Shown here piece after piece: positions 24,608 through 36,635 of a stretch of DNA of 64,000 nucleotides (position 1 is its first letter; the number at the start of each line of letters is the position of its first letter). Source of the DNA: Chrysomallon squamiferum. Lineage: Eukaryota > Mollusca > Gastropoda > Neomphalida > Peltospiridae. Below the pieces are notes generated by a model. The model was given only the letters and a program-made list of their open reading frames with translations. It did no database searches and had not been told where the DNA came from. Made by a program: the position numbers and the translations under genes. Location: assembly GCA_012295275.1 (NCBI GenBank), contig CM022677.1:1463366-1527365 (forward strand), written 5' to 3'.

Positions 24608-25838
24608 TTACACTAAAAATAACAAAGCAGCTATTTGTCCGTCTGTCACACGTGTACGAAGTTGTCTGTCACTGTGTTTAGATTTGTGTGACTCAGAAAA
24701 TCTACAAACAAAAGAGTCTACAAAAATTTCTGATTTACCTTCACCTCCACACCATGATCCTTCTCCCTTAACAGTAACAAACAAGCTGCACTCAGTGTCT
24801 TTAGTAATCTTCACTGGACGTCTGAACACGACGTCATACACGTCAGACATAACGTTTTCATATCTCTGTGTCAGTGTAGACCCGTCCAGTATTTCGTCTG
24901 TTCTTGTGTCAGTGACGAAGGCGCTGACGTCGTAGTTTCGTGGTTTACGGTGACCGTACAACTGAAATCCAAGAAGTAAAGCGTTTTTGTTGACAGAGAA
25001 AGTAATGGCGTCATCTTCTTCACCAGAACATGGCAAATCCACTGAATATTCAATGTTCTACAAAAACCTGTCTTTATAATCCGTAATTTTTCATCTTGCA
25101 GTTCTCTTGTTTTGAGTTGAAAGGTGAAACATCTCATCTGGACAAAGGAAATGTTTTGTAATTTTGAGTTCTTCTGTCTCAGTGAGTATGTGAGTGTGTG
25201 TCACGTGTTTTACAAAATACCTCCAATTCAGTAATGGGTAACGCACGTGCTTCACGACCTCTCCCAGTGCTTCGCGCATGTTTTTTTCACTCGTCGTCTC
25301 TTCCCTTGCTTCCTGCACGCGCTGTCAGCCCACTTCACAGCGGCTTCAAAAACATTTTTCTCGTCTGCTGTCAGTTCGTCTGATCGTACGATCTCAACCA
25401 GACATTCGTGACAAAGATCGGTGACTTCATCTGACTTCAGAACTTCGTCGCCATTTTCCAAAATGTAGTCCAGAGTTTTTTCCTTAGATCATGTTCATCA
25501 AACATGACCAGCACGACGCACGCATTCTGTGACGACAACGACGACTCAAATAGTTGACACACTGTTCTTCCAGTGTTGTGATGATGTACTTCCTCGATAG
25601 ATACAGCAGACCGGTGACGTTGTCGCCTGTTAGGACGACGTCATCCGTGTAAAGATATCTGTGTAAAAGAAGTAGAGTAAGACTTTAAAACGTGAGATAA
25701 CTATGTGAGATAATTAATAAAATAATTAGATTACTAACAAAAAATGTATTATATCAACGTTTCTGTTTGTATGTATGTCTCTCTTCCTCACTGTGTTCGT
25801 ACATGTGTTTCCATGTCTCTGTGTATATGTGTAATGGG

Positions 25839-25876
<38 letters not shown>

Positions 25877-26133
25877 AACATACTTTAAAAACTCTGAAAA
25901 AAGATGTCTGCCTTCACATCAGGTATCACAATATCTGATTTTTCGCGAAGTTCTCCAGTCAACATCTGACTGAAAAAATTTGATCAGAATTAAACATCGA
26001 CAGCAGTTTATGTTCCCCAAAAAAATTAAATTAAATCTGTGTGAGTTTTTTCAAGAAACAGAAAAAAAATTCAAATGCATTGCATCAGATTCTTCCCTGT
26101 CTGCCAACTTGAGGTTCCAGCTGCAGTGGCCAT
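24608..26133 (-). pseudogene. BTB-BACK-PHR (BTBD1/2/3/6-like) pseudogene, left copy
   Basis: Exon 1 starts at ATG 26,133 and reads MATAAGTSSWQTGKNLMQC, then a stop. Its middle, including the NLIECLEH-like helix, has been replaced by AT-rich sequence, and the part encoding the GELREKSDIVIPDVKADIF block survives near 25,960-25,890. Exon 2 (from about 25,658 downward) keeps the YLYTDDVV start and the BACK-like DEVTDLCHECLVEIVRSDEL and NVFEAAVKWADSACRKQG segments. It has lost about 10 bp inside LEQAHLFDE and carries several frameshifts. The PHR domain is open from 25,042 to 24,608 with FSVNKNALLLGFQLYG and ends DGQIAALLFLV. It is clearly non-functional. At 48,333, where the right copy carries an extra C, this copy is intact. 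Confidence 0.9.
25843..25873. repeat. (GT)n in intron of left BTB copy
   Basis: Matches the AC-rich intron of the right copy (47,803-47,905) in inverted orientation. Confidence 0.85.
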
Positions 26134-26200
26134 GTTCAAACTGATCAAAAAAGTAAAGTAATAAAAAAATTAAATATCAATAAAATTAAAAATAGCTCAC

Positions 26201-26201
<1 letters not shown>

Positions 26202-26261
<60 letters not shown>
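26202..26261. repeat. (AAT)20 microsatellite
   Basis: Pure AAT upstream of the left BTB pseudogene. It pairs with 47,160-47,224 in the other arm. Confidence 0.95.
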
Positions 26262-26369
26262 GTCATACTAAATATAATTTAAAATATTTCCGTGTACATA
26301 TGACCTGTACATGGACATATTCCAAAACCGAAAGAAAAATATAAAAAATTAATCAAAAAAATAATTTCT

Positions 26370-26426
26370 AAAAAACGACTACTTTCTGTTTAACGCCTCT
26401 ACTACTAAACACTGAGATCAGAGATC

Positions 26427-26467
<41 letters not shown>

Positions 26468-27100
26468 AAAAGATAAGGAAAGAAAGAAAAACATCGGATA
26501 GATAAAGGATAAAAAAAATATCTTGTGGTTATGGTAATGATTACTATCCTGATGACGAAGACACAAATAATTATTTTTATTATTATCATTATTATTATAA
26601 ACAGAGGTGAGTGGTCAGTCAGGTAAGAAATATTTCACTGTGGGAGAAAACGATTTTCATATCGCAATGTACTTGTGGTCATTTATAACAATTTACTTCT
26701 CGAAAAGTCAGCAAAATTATCCGTCAGTGACAGATCTAAAAAGAAACACTAAAGAACAAAAAATATTAATAAAGAAAAAAAAAAATAACAGGATGCGATA
26801 TTTTTGAAATAGAAAACAATTTAAAATACCTTCTAATTTAAATTTGCTGATGGAGAATTTATTTAAGCGACTATTTTCGGTCTGTCGACTCAACTGTAGG
26901 TCACCGCTATCACTGATCTAAGAATAAATGAATTGAAATTAAGATAAAATAAAACGAAATGAAATAAAGTAAGCAATAAATAGCAAAATATATCAATAAA
27001 AATAATGGCTCTACTAGGGTAGTAACAGAAATAGTAGTACTAGTAGTAAAGATGTTGCTACTACTACTACTACTATTAACAATAACAGCATACTAAAGTC
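26370..27100. repeat. Repeated modules ending in gatcagagatctaaa-AAAT
   Basis: The block ctactactaaacactgagat, then cagagatct and AAAT units (26,395-26,467), recurs in weaker form at 26,880-26,940, 28,430-28,490, 1,780-1,850 and 31,090-31,160, and inverted at 44,930, 46,480 and 46,985. This is an old dispersed or tandem module internal to the A and B segments. Confidence 0.6.
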
Positions 27101-27343
27101 AGGATACACGTAACCTAGTTTCATTTCAATTTAAAAAACCTAACACTTAAATAATCTATTTGTTAGAGAACAAACTCTGATATATTTAGTAATAAATTAA
27201 GAACACCGGAATAGTTAAAACATAAAATAAAATAAAAAACTTTCAATCATAGCTTGTTTTATTTGTTTGTGTACTTTTGGTTCTCAAAATCCTCCACTGA
27301 TAAACACGCGAGTGACGTCAGATATTTTACACGTCATCAAGTG

Positions 27344-27565
27344 CAGTGGCGAGCAGAGGTGGGGACCGAAGGGGCTCTAGCTCCGGGCATCCAGATTTAT
27401 ACTTAAATCGAATAAAGTGTTTATTTTATGTTTCATCTGTGTTTACATATTCAAAATATCTTCCTTTCTCATACTATTCCTCAGTGCTAGGCCTTGTACT
27501 TGAATCTTTGGGAATTACAATCAAGGAGTTGGCCCCGGGCTTCACCAGACCTCCACACGACACTG
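27344..27565 (+). mobile_element. 222-bp hAT-type MITE with 8-bp TSD (B1)
   Basis: Imperfect terminal inverted repeats: the left end is cagtggcgagcagaggtgg and the right end, reverse complemented, is cagtgtcgtgtggaggtctg. The element is bracketed by perfect 8-bp direct repeats atcaagtg (27,336-27,343 and 27,566-27,573), the target-duplication length of hAT transposons. The homologous sites at 1,463 and 30,791 are empty, with a single atcaagtg or atcaggtg. It has no transposase. The 79-codon frame inside it is incidental. Confidence 0.88.
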
Positions 27566-27733
27566 ATCAAGTGTCACGTTGTTAGGTTTCAATGTCAGAA
27601 TAAAATAAAGAAATCGTGCTACGAGATATATGTATACTCATCTTACATAAATCTTCTTTAAAATTGATTACAACAATTGAACAGATTAAGAACTACTAGA
27701 TTGCATTGTTTATAGGTAAGTTATGAAATCTGT

Positions 27734-27734
27734 A

Positions 27735-27801
<67 letters not shown>
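27734..27801. repeat. (AAT)n microsatellite
   Basis: About 22 units. The inverted counterpart is at 45,592-45,671. Confidence 0.95.
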
Positions 27802-27802
<1 letters not shown>

Positions 27803-28560
27803 TAAACAAGAGCAAAAACAACAATAAGAAGAAGAAATAAATTTTACAGTGCACTAAATATACGTGTACCTATTTTATTTCTCTGACGATGCTTGCATGA
27901 CCAGTATATCAAGTTAAGCTAACACGTGACGTTTGTTTGTAATGTAGCTAAGATAAAAATAGCGTGTCACTGCTATATGAGAAACACAAAGGTATACTCG
28001 GGTGTTATTTACAACGATCTGACAAATTCATTGTTAAAAAACTGTCTGCCCATAAGTGTAGAAATAAACCCGTGAAAATTTGAAATTATTTCCATTTGTC
28101 ATTATTTCAAGGAAGAAGATATAGACAACCCAATTATTTCCAATAAACAGAACAAACTAACAAACTCGTAAATAGAAAATAATACTATTATATGAGATAA
28201 TATTATCACATCTTCTATTGGCACGTACCATATCTTTGAAAAGCCTCACGCTGTAATACTGTTTATTATATGTATATCAATAGCAGTATATCAATAATAA
28301 TAATAGTAATAATAATAATAAATTAAATTAAATTAAATTAAATTAACACAATATAAAATACATTGTAGTTTCAAAACAGATATTTACCAGAAACAATTTC
28401 TGATCGATAATTTCTTAGAAAGGAGTAATTTCTTTTTAACTCTACTATTCATCACAGAGATCAGGGATCTATAAATAAATACATAAACAAAATGATATAA
28501 AGTTAAACGAAGTAACCAGATACAGCATAAACTATAAACGATTAACTGATCTCTTCAGAT

Positions 28561-28899
28561 AGAGGAACCAATTATCCGGCGTCCTGAAATACCGAAAGAC
28601 AAGAAAACCGGAACTTTTTCCCGACGTAATTTTCATACTTTGCGCGCACGGGTTTTGTCCTCACCAGACCGTAACTGCTCTTTCAAGCCGCGTGCTGTTC
28701 ATTCACTCGCCGCATTGTTTACGTGTCGAGTCGCCACAGTTGTGTGTCGTCAATTTGCTTTATTTTTTTTTTTTTTTAATTTTAAAATGTTTATGCCTAA
28801 ATATTTACGAATTTAGATGCCTTGGCACGAGAAAATCGGAAAATCCCGAAATTCAGAATGCCTCAGGCCCCAAGGAGTTCCGATAATTGGTCCGGTACA
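28561..28899 (+). mobile_element. About 340-bp pogo/Tigger-like MITE (B1)
   Basis: The left end is gaggaaccaattatccgg. The right end, reverse complemented, is accggaccaattatcggaac. These imperfect terminal repeats with an attatccgg core resemble pogo/Tigger-type termini. The interior is GC-richer than its surroundings. No transposase and no clean TA duplication were seen. The second full copy is at 44,502-44,840 and a truncated one at 1-215. Confidence 0.5.
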
Positions 28900-29390
28900 T
28901 GTATTTAGGTGATACTATTACAACTACTGCTACTGCAACTTCTACTACTACTACTACTAGAATAATAAGTATTATTATAATGTTGTTATATTTGTATTTC
29001 TTCTTAGTATTTTTTTATTTTATTATTGTTGTTGTTGGGGTTGTTATTATTAAATATTCTTCGATATTTCTCATAAACCAGTGTGTTATCTTTAAAAAAA
29101 AGAAAAGAAAATTTACACAAAAAATGTATAGCTTTGACAAAATAGATTACTAATTCAATATGTCTGGTCTGATTTAAGTAAAAGTACTAATAGTACAGCA
29201 TATATTAAATTGCAATAAAATACAAAATACCTTCAAATTTCAAAATGTCCGCCTGCGAACAAAAGTACGTCCTTGCTTGGTGAGTGTTTTCCTGGAACTG
29301 ACAACGTCCTGTTTGACAGGTCACTGAAATATCTTCTGTGTATCGCTGTTTACAATGTCATCTGCTCATAAACACGCGACTGAAATCAGA

Positions 29391-30085
29391 TGTCACGCCA
29401 CATTTAGCGGTAAATAAATGCACATATTTTATTACATACAATGTGTCTCATATAATTTAACTTGCCTTTGAAACCTGTTAACTGTATATATTATTTATTT
29501 TGCATGTAAATTATCTAGCTTTATTTTCCATGTTATATTCATGAAAAACTGATTGCTAACAATTGTCTGTTTTTTAGGTCAGATAAAAATAGCGTGTTAA
29601 TAGTACTGGAGAGAAGAAACGCTATACCTAGGATCGTGAAAAGTGCAAGGTTATTGTGAATCGTAAAATAGGGGACCCTCTTTTATTCGTACATGTTATG
29701 AGTCAAAGCGACCTAAGCACAGAAATGAGAAACACCACGTTGATTATGTTTTGTACATATATATATATACACACACACAACATGAGAAAACAACAAAGAA
29801 AGAAAACTAAAAAGCATTGTTCAAATATTACTGTTTATACTCATCACTTGTTATTTAAGCTTTTGATTTAGTTATTTTTAAGTTTATTTTCTTTAAGTTA
29901 TTTATTTATATTTCACTAATAACTTTTTATTTATTTAATAGTATTTGTTTGTTTGTTTCTTCCTTTCTTTATTCATTTTTATTTTTTATTTGTTATTGTT
30001 TTTATTTCACCACATAAAATACAGTATAAAATAATACAGTTATGACGGTAAACCGCAGTAGGGTCCTTGGCTACATCATAATAAG
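29391..30085. other. Segment retained in A2 and B2, deleted in A1
   Basis: AT-rich, with AAAT and TTTA runs and no gene. The short frame at 29,656-29,871 is AT-rich and has no recognisable motif. The B2 counterpart is close to identical at its outer part (29,391-29,660). Confidence 0.7.
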
Positions 30086-30956
30086 GACTCGATTTCTCAG
30101 CGATGTTTAAATGTACTGTTTTCTGTTGTTTAATTTAGAAAATTGGTCCTAACTTATTTACTAAGCCACGGATTGCAATTTAAGTTATACCTACTCGCAG
30201 AATCCGCTTGTAGCTATTTCTTTTTTATATTATTACCATGCAGTTTTTGAAAGTATCTGTAATACAGTCTAACATCTCGTAATCAACCTGTATGTACACT
30301 ATAGTAAGTACATATATTGCCACTTCATTTCTACAAATATTCCTAACATTAATTAAATACGAAATTATCTACATTTATGTACGATAACCAAATTAGTTCC
30401 AATAAACCAAATCAAAAGGAAATAGAAAATAATACAAGTATATGACACAATATAATTCTTAAATTCTTCATCCACAAGTTCCAAAAACCAGAAAGATAAC
30501 TATAATTTCGTTGTCGGACAATATATTTTCAAGTCAGGCTGTTCGTAATGTTTTTCAACTCAATTTGAAAACCAACACCTCACGATATAATGATCTATTT
30601 GTTAGAGAACTAACTCTGATATAAGTAAACGTAATGAGACTAAAAACAGTCGAATCGTTAAAACATAATAAAGTCTAATATATCATCCATTTTCGATATG
30701 ACCGACGTTTTTTACTTTTGCTTTGTTTACTTTTAATTATCAAAATCCTCCACTGATAAACACGTGACTGATGTCAAACATCTTTACTTCATCAGGTGTC
30801 ACTTCTCAGGTTTGAATCTCAGATTAAAATAAACAAATCGTGTTACGAGACATGTACACTCATCTTAGAAGCATTTTTCCTTAAAGTAGATTAAATAATT
30901 TTTTAGGTAGTCCTATTATATTGCATTGTATATATCTGTGTTATAAAAAGTCCAAC

Positions 30957-31031
<75 letters not shown>

Positions 31032-31032
31032 T
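30957..31032. repeat. (AAT)n plus poly-A
   Basis: Counterpart of 1,626-1,712. Confidence 0.9.
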
Positions 31033-32794
31033 AAGTGTAACTATTAATTTGAGAAGATATCGGTGTCAAACTGGACAATTTCTTAGAAACGACTACATTC
31101 TGTTTAACGATTCTATTATAAGTCAGTGATGTTAGATATAAATAAATAAGTAAAATAAAATAAAATGAAATAAATACATAAAACATAATAAAGTTAAATC
31201 AAATAAACAGACAAAAATATGCATAAGATGCAGCTAGCACATAGAACTATGTCAGAATGATGATGATGAATATGATGACCATGATGATATTGACGATGAT
31301 GATGATGATGACGACAATTGAATTAGTTTAACACTACTACTACTACTGCTACTGTTACAACTACTACTACGTCCGCTCCAGACATATAAACGATTATACA
31401 TTGATGAACAAACCGACACTGAAATAATCGTTTACGTTGTACCGATTCATTTAACAACTTTCAGACAGTAATCTATAGCAATGCTAAATACTTCACAGGA
31501 TTAATTGTGGCTGATTTCTTTAAACAAACTAACAGAAATGCATTACATGTTAAGAAAATATCAAATACCTTCAAATGCCTTCAAATTTCAAAATGGCTGT
31601 CTTCTTGTCTCTGAGTTGTTTAGCTGGAACTGAAAACTTCTTTTTTGTTGTTAGCAACCGTTTGCTTAGAAAACGTGACTGAAATCAAGTATCGTACAAG
31701 TCACTCTGCAAGTGTAAGACCGCTGTATTATGTTTTCTGTTCAAATGTATTTAGCAATTCAACTAACAGGGGTAAAAAAATTTGTAACGAAAGAAATGTC
31801 TCTTCATTTATGTAAAAGTTCATTTCTTGAGAATGGGAACGTGATTATGTAGGTATAATTTGATAACTGACGTTATACGTCTCAGATTTTTAAACATCTA
31901 AAACTTTATTAAGCCTAATTAAACATCTAAACGTTTATTTGTATTTTATGAGTTCAACAAATTTATATCATCTAACAATAGTGAAATTGATATCATTTGT
32001 CATTTTACATTAATACTATATCATTTAAATTATTACTTATTCATATTAAGAATTACTGATGACAAATTCTGATAACTGTAAGAAATTTTCAATTCCGATT
32101 CTGTTTACAAAATAATTAATTTTAAAATTCAAATTCAAAATATAGTCAATAAATAAAAAATAATAGCTGAATACCCCAAAATGTATACATTTTTTATTTC
32201 TTTATAATCCCTGGTTCACGAGTTACTGGAAAACAGATCTCTCCCAAAATATCTGCATTATATAAAACACGCTTTATCAGGAAGCAGCTAATACACACTG
32301 ATCAAGGTTTAGTTGGCGGTCCTATAAACAAAACACACTTAACTATAATGGATTCAAGTATTGACAAAAATGTAAGTCTTTACCGTTTAGATGAAAACAG
32401 AATTATTTATTATGGGTTTTCGAGGTCGTGATTCATCATTAATTTCCACCATGTTAGAGAGAGCACCACATTCGAGCAGTATGGCAACTCACTAGACGTT
32501 CTCAATGAAATTTACAGGACTTTGACTAATCTTCTGTGCATTCATTACTACAGCAGACTATTATAAGAGTTCGTGTGAAGATAAATACAGTAATCAGAGT
32601 ACTACGTACTTTGTACTATTTCTATACGAAGCAAATGGAACACTTAAACAAATTCGAAATAATTACTTTTCTTATACTGGTTGGAACGAGTGACAGATAA
32701 AATCGAAAATTAAATAAGAAGGAAGGAACGAATGAAAGGAAGGAAAAAAGAAAGTAAGGAAAAAAGAAAGGAAAAGGGAATAGAAGGAGGAAAA

Positions 32795-32825
<31 letters not shown>

Positions 32826-32844
32826 TTATTATTATCACTATCAC

Positions 32845-32880
<36 letters not shown>

Positions 32881-32926
32881 TACTACTACTACTACTACTA
32901 CTAATACTACTACTATTGCTATTATT
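32795..32926. repeat. ATT / ACT compound triplet array
   Basis: Counterpart of 3,582-3,783, shorter by about 70 bp. It lies upstream of a BTB five-prime stub. Confidence 0.9.
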
Positions 32927-32937
32927 AATGTATATTT

Positions 32938-32990
32938 GTGGTGAAAACATGGCCACCATCTGAAGTTGGCAGAGAGTGAAGAAATTATTT
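32938..32990 (+). pseudogene. 5' stub of the BTB-BACK-PHR gene (A2)
   Basis: The word gtggtgaaaacatggccacc with agttggcagagag matches the start of BTB exon 1. The ATG is at 32,949 and the frame closes at codon 5 (Met-Ala-Thr-Ile-stop). It is the duplicate of the stub at 3,806. Confidence 0.6.
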
Positions 32991-34080
32991 GAATGTATTA
33001 TTATTATTATTAAATTGTTTCTTATTTAAAATAAGTACGACCCATAACGGTGTACCTTTGTAAAGTCTCATAAAAAAGCCATCACGATATAAAGGAGTGA
33101 TATAAAAGGCTAAGAAAAGCAGAAAAACGATAAGTTCAGTTATTCATAAAAAGGCTTTTAGAACACTCTTATTGTAATGCTTTTGAAGCAGTCTGGTTCG
33201 ATGTTAAAATGTGTGTTGACAATACAGATAAAGAGAACGCTACAGGTGGGAGAAATGGTGTAGAAAACAGGTCATGACAGACATAAAGAGGGTTGTAAGA
33301 TGAGGGCAAAAGAGGGTTCATAGGGTGTTGAGTTAGTTTAATGAGTGTTTCAAAATGGTTTCTCTTTCAGCATCAAATTCCACATATTTCAGAGATTGGT
33401 GAGTTGTAGAGGGTAGTGTTAATTCAGGATGGTTTTCAAACAGGATATTATTCATACATGAAAATATTTATAGGAATTACTAATTTTATCTTTATATTTA
33501 ACCTTAAACCAATACTAATACTATCCCCGAATTAACTCTAAATACAAGAACGTTTCTGATATTACTTATCTGAATGTTAGCTCTACATCTGTGCACCTAA
33601 GCCTGTGATTAAGTTTATGATTAATTTCGTCTCACAGTCTGTCCATAGCCTAAACCCTAATCCTAACACCTCCCCCACTATCACCCTAGACTTAATACTA
33701 TCCTAACACATTTCTTAACATAATCCAACCATAACCCTGTACCCAACCAGTTTCGACAAAAAATATAAATAAATATATAAATAAATAATTTTATTAATAA
33801 TAATAACAATAGTTATGACAATAACAATAAAATGTAAATATAATATATATATATAAATTATTTTCATAAATCTAACTGGTGAATGTATGAACGAATGAAT
33901 GAAACTTGAGTGAAAGAATAAGAAATCAGTTGATTGAAAATTAAAAAAATCAATTAAATCAAAGTATAAAATTTGTTTCATATTATTCTTGTATTCCATC
34001 CAAATAAATGTTATGGTGTCGTAGTGAAATGAAAGTATACTTTGTTACATTTTGTTTTATCATCTAAACAGTTTTCACAT

Positions 34081-34280
34081 NNNNNNNNNNNNNNNNNNNN
34101 NNNNNNNNNNNNNNNNNNNNNNNNNNNNNNNNNNNNNNNNNNNNNNNNNNNNNNNNNNNNNNNNNNNNNNNNNNNNNNNNNNNNNNNNNNNNNNNNNNNN
34201 NNNNNNNNNNNNNNNNNNNNNNNNNNNNNNNNNNNNNNNNNNNNNNNNNNNNNNNNNNNNNNNNNNNNNNNNNNNNNNNN
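34081..34280. other. Assembly gap (200 N)
   Basis: Exactly 200 N at the junction between duplication A2 and segment C1, with AC repeats on its right side. Confidence 1.
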
Positions 34281-34529
34281 ACACACACACACACACAAAT
34301 ATATATTTATATTAGCTTAGGTTTCACTGACACTGATATTTAGTTAATTTTAAAAAATAAACGATAACTAAAAAATCTGTTCTAAATTGTTTCATCACAG
34401 AAACATACATACACACATTCACACACACATATACACGCATACAAACACACAGACACACAGACACCATGCACTCGGAGAAAAAGAACCTTGGACTAACCCG
34501 ATTTGTGTATAAACTAATGTAGCAGGAAA

Positions 34530-34590
34530 TCACAAACCCTGTAAATCACAAACCCTGTAAATCACAGACCCTTTAAATCACAAACCCCTC
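34530..34590. repeat. Short tandem repeat of aatcacaaaccctgta, 4 copies
   Basis: Four near-identical units of about 17 bp. C2 has two at about 50,155-50,190. Confidence 0.85.
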
Positions 34591-34702
34591 CTAATATACC
34601 ACACATATAGCAGTAGTGATTGTGTCTGTAACTGCATCTCACTATAAACATTCCTTCCATATGTGATTTTAATATGAACAACATCTATTTGACGTTAGAA
34701 AT

Positions 34703-34900
34703 TTGTGCTTTTTGGCACCTATTTTTTGCCCAAAATTAAATATGTTTCTCTTTAAGAACGGCTTTGAGTACAGTAAGTCTGTTAAATTGGAACGAAAAGT
34801 ATTTCATCGCGCCGAAACCTTAAAAGTTGAGATTTTTCTGACTTTCTTTTTAGCTGCAGCTGCAAAAAGCTTTAGTGCCATACTTTTGATAGACAACTAA
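34703..34900 (+). CDS. Small open frame kept in both C copies (unidentified)
   Basis: A 65-codon frame with the segments NMFLFKNGFEYSKSVKLERK and VEIFLTFFLAAAAKSF. The same frame is open in C2 (50,309-50,497) with FMFLFNKSFKYSMSVKLQQN and VFLTFFFPAATK, and both stop at the same place. I recognise no family. Survival of the frame across diverged copies is suggestive, but chance is possible at this length. Confidence 0.25.
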   Translation: MCFLAPIFCPKLNMFLFKNGFEYSKSVKLERKVFHRAETLKVEIFLTFFLAAAAKSFSAILLIDN

Positions 34901-35619
34901 AAAATAAAAAGAGCGACATTCTGATTTGAAATTATTTACAGACCAACTTCTTTCATAAAATAATTAATTAAAGTACTGATAACAGTTGCTGTAGTAGTCA
35001 CAAACTGTTTATATATAAACGTTTCCTTCTGACTGAGATTCATCGTCCTACAAGGTCGTTAAGAATGGTGTCCCAGAAGATGGGAGTAGCAGGGATGTGC
35101 GATTTCCATGGGTTTGTTATTAACTGCTACATCGGCACCATTTCAGATTGCTCTCCAGGTATCGTCAAACTGTTATGAACAAAACATTGACTGAACCCGA
35201 TGCTGTCTAACGGGTGTAAATACGAGAAAAAAATGACAATTTATATAGTAATTAGCATAGTGAAAAACCGCACACAGTTTTCTCGAGTGCGATTACTTCT
35301 TAAACTCTGACTGCAATTTGCACGTAATTAGGTAACCGCGAGCTGACGTCTTGTCTCTGTTGATATTTATAAATAAACATACACAGACAGCTATCTACCC
35401 GTCACGTCAGTCTTGAACAGAGCAGTATTCACTCTTTCTTAAACATATCCACACACAGAACGAGAGATTGAGATACAATCATAAATCTAAACAAACCTAG
35501 TTTTTGTAAATACAAATAAACCAATTCACGAAAATATTACACTTATATAGAAAAACAAGGAACTTGTATAATTGTGTGTGTTTGTGCGTGTGTGTGGTTT
35601 TTTTTTAAACATAACACCG

Positions 35620-35647
35620 TAAAAAAAAAAAAAAAAAAAAAAAAAAA
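35620..35647. repeat. Poly-A tract
   Basis: About 27 A, matched by a shorter A-rich tract in C2 near 51,360. Confidence 0.9.
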
Positions 35648-35949
35648 GATAAGTGTCTTATCAGATATCGCCGCGAAACGCTTATCAAAGAAAGGTCAAA
35701 GTTTGAAATTCTCTCACGTGATCAACGGAACCACTGCGGCGGATTATCTGTCTTCGTCACAGTGTGTTTTGTGTTGTGTGTGTGTGTGTGTGTGTGTATA
35801 ATAATACACAATAAGAAAATGATTGGTAAATAATATGTAGCTCTATTATATATGTAAAACCTGTGGAGCGAATCAGAGCTTTACAGACAGTGAAAAGAAC
35901 ACTTGAAACAATCGGCTGCTATTTCAACATGATTAACGAGTCATGTGTC

Positions 35950-35950
35950 T

Positions 35951-35990
<40 letters not shown>

Positions 35991-36008
35991 TCATTTATTT
36001 ATTTATTT
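35950..36008. repeat. (TTTA)n
   Basis: About 14 units at the place where the other D units have CT arrays. Confidence 0.9.
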
Positions 36009-36540
36009 TTTACTGTAACTCTCTCTCACTCTGTCGCTCTCACTCTCCACAAGTAGAGACAAAAGTAAAACTATGAACAGCAAAGAATTGTTTCTATTTT
36101 CTTTTCTAAATAAATAAATAGATATTCATCAATTGCATTTATTAATGAGTAATTTATATAGTATTGGCGGCAATAGTAATAATACTATACGAATGAAGTT
36201 CATTATCTAATTAATTAACTATTAGTATTATTTCCCTATCTAAGAAAGTGTTAAGGTATTTAATATTAATAATGTTTTCAGTATTGCTGTGAGATTTCTC
36301 TTTGTCTGTCTGTCCAACCATGTTTCTCAATTTTATTTCGTTGTTTGCACGTATCAATGAAACAGCGTGCACTGAAAAGAAAAGACGAAATATGATTTGT
36401 AACACACGGATTTACAGATCTCCTGTGAGGTATCCAGTTTAGTACCTCGTCATGTTTTTGAAATATCAGTCATTGCGTTTTGTTGTTTGTACATATTGAT
36501 CAGAAAGGAGATCAAAGAACATTTTATATGTGTCATACGG

Positions 36541-36542
36541 TG

Positions 36543-36603
<61 letters not shown>

Positions 36604-36635
36604 TAGTAATAATAACAATAATAATAATATAATAA
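36541..36635. repeat. (AAT)n
   Basis: About 30 AAT units with a few interruptions, then AAC-rich DNA. Confidence 0.9.

Larger units (their letters stand above)
23990..30360. repeat. Inverted repeat arm B1
   Basis: The reverse complement aligns with 42,945-49,570, covering the BTB gene, its 3' flank, the two MITEs and several AT-rich modules. Matching ends are 24,000-24,060 with 49,510-49,570 and 30,330-30,360 with 42,945-42,975. The stretch from 28,690 onward is also the first part of direct repeat A2. Confidence 0.88.
28690..34080. repeat. Segmental duplication A, copy A2
   Basis: Direct match to 1-5,020. It retains about 690 bp (29,391-30,080) absent from A1 but present, inverted, in B2 (43,250-43,990). 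It lacks about 16 bp (caagctatggaaagat-like) that B2 and A1 have. The copy runs into the second assembly gap. Confidence 0.85.
34281..35715. repeat. Segment C1 (direct partner C2)
   Basis: Matches 49,735-51,415: an AC array, a ttaggtttcac block, gaaaaagaaccttggactaa, copies of aatcacaaaccctg, an open 65-codon frame, then the ctacccgtcacgtc block. By eye the identity is about 80%, so this is an older duplication than the B arms. Confidence 0.82.

Noticed and set aside
27346-27585. 79-codon frame conserved with 45,819-46,058
   Set aside because: The conservation is explained by the duplicated 222-bp MITE it lies in. It runs through the terminal repeats and target duplication, so it is not a gene.
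28692-29153. Conserved frames (for example one starting MVRYMYLGDT) shared with 44,230-44,742
   Set aside because: Shared only because B1 and B2 are recent duplicates. Sequence is Thr/Ile-rich repeat and a MITE end, and A1 does not keep the frames.
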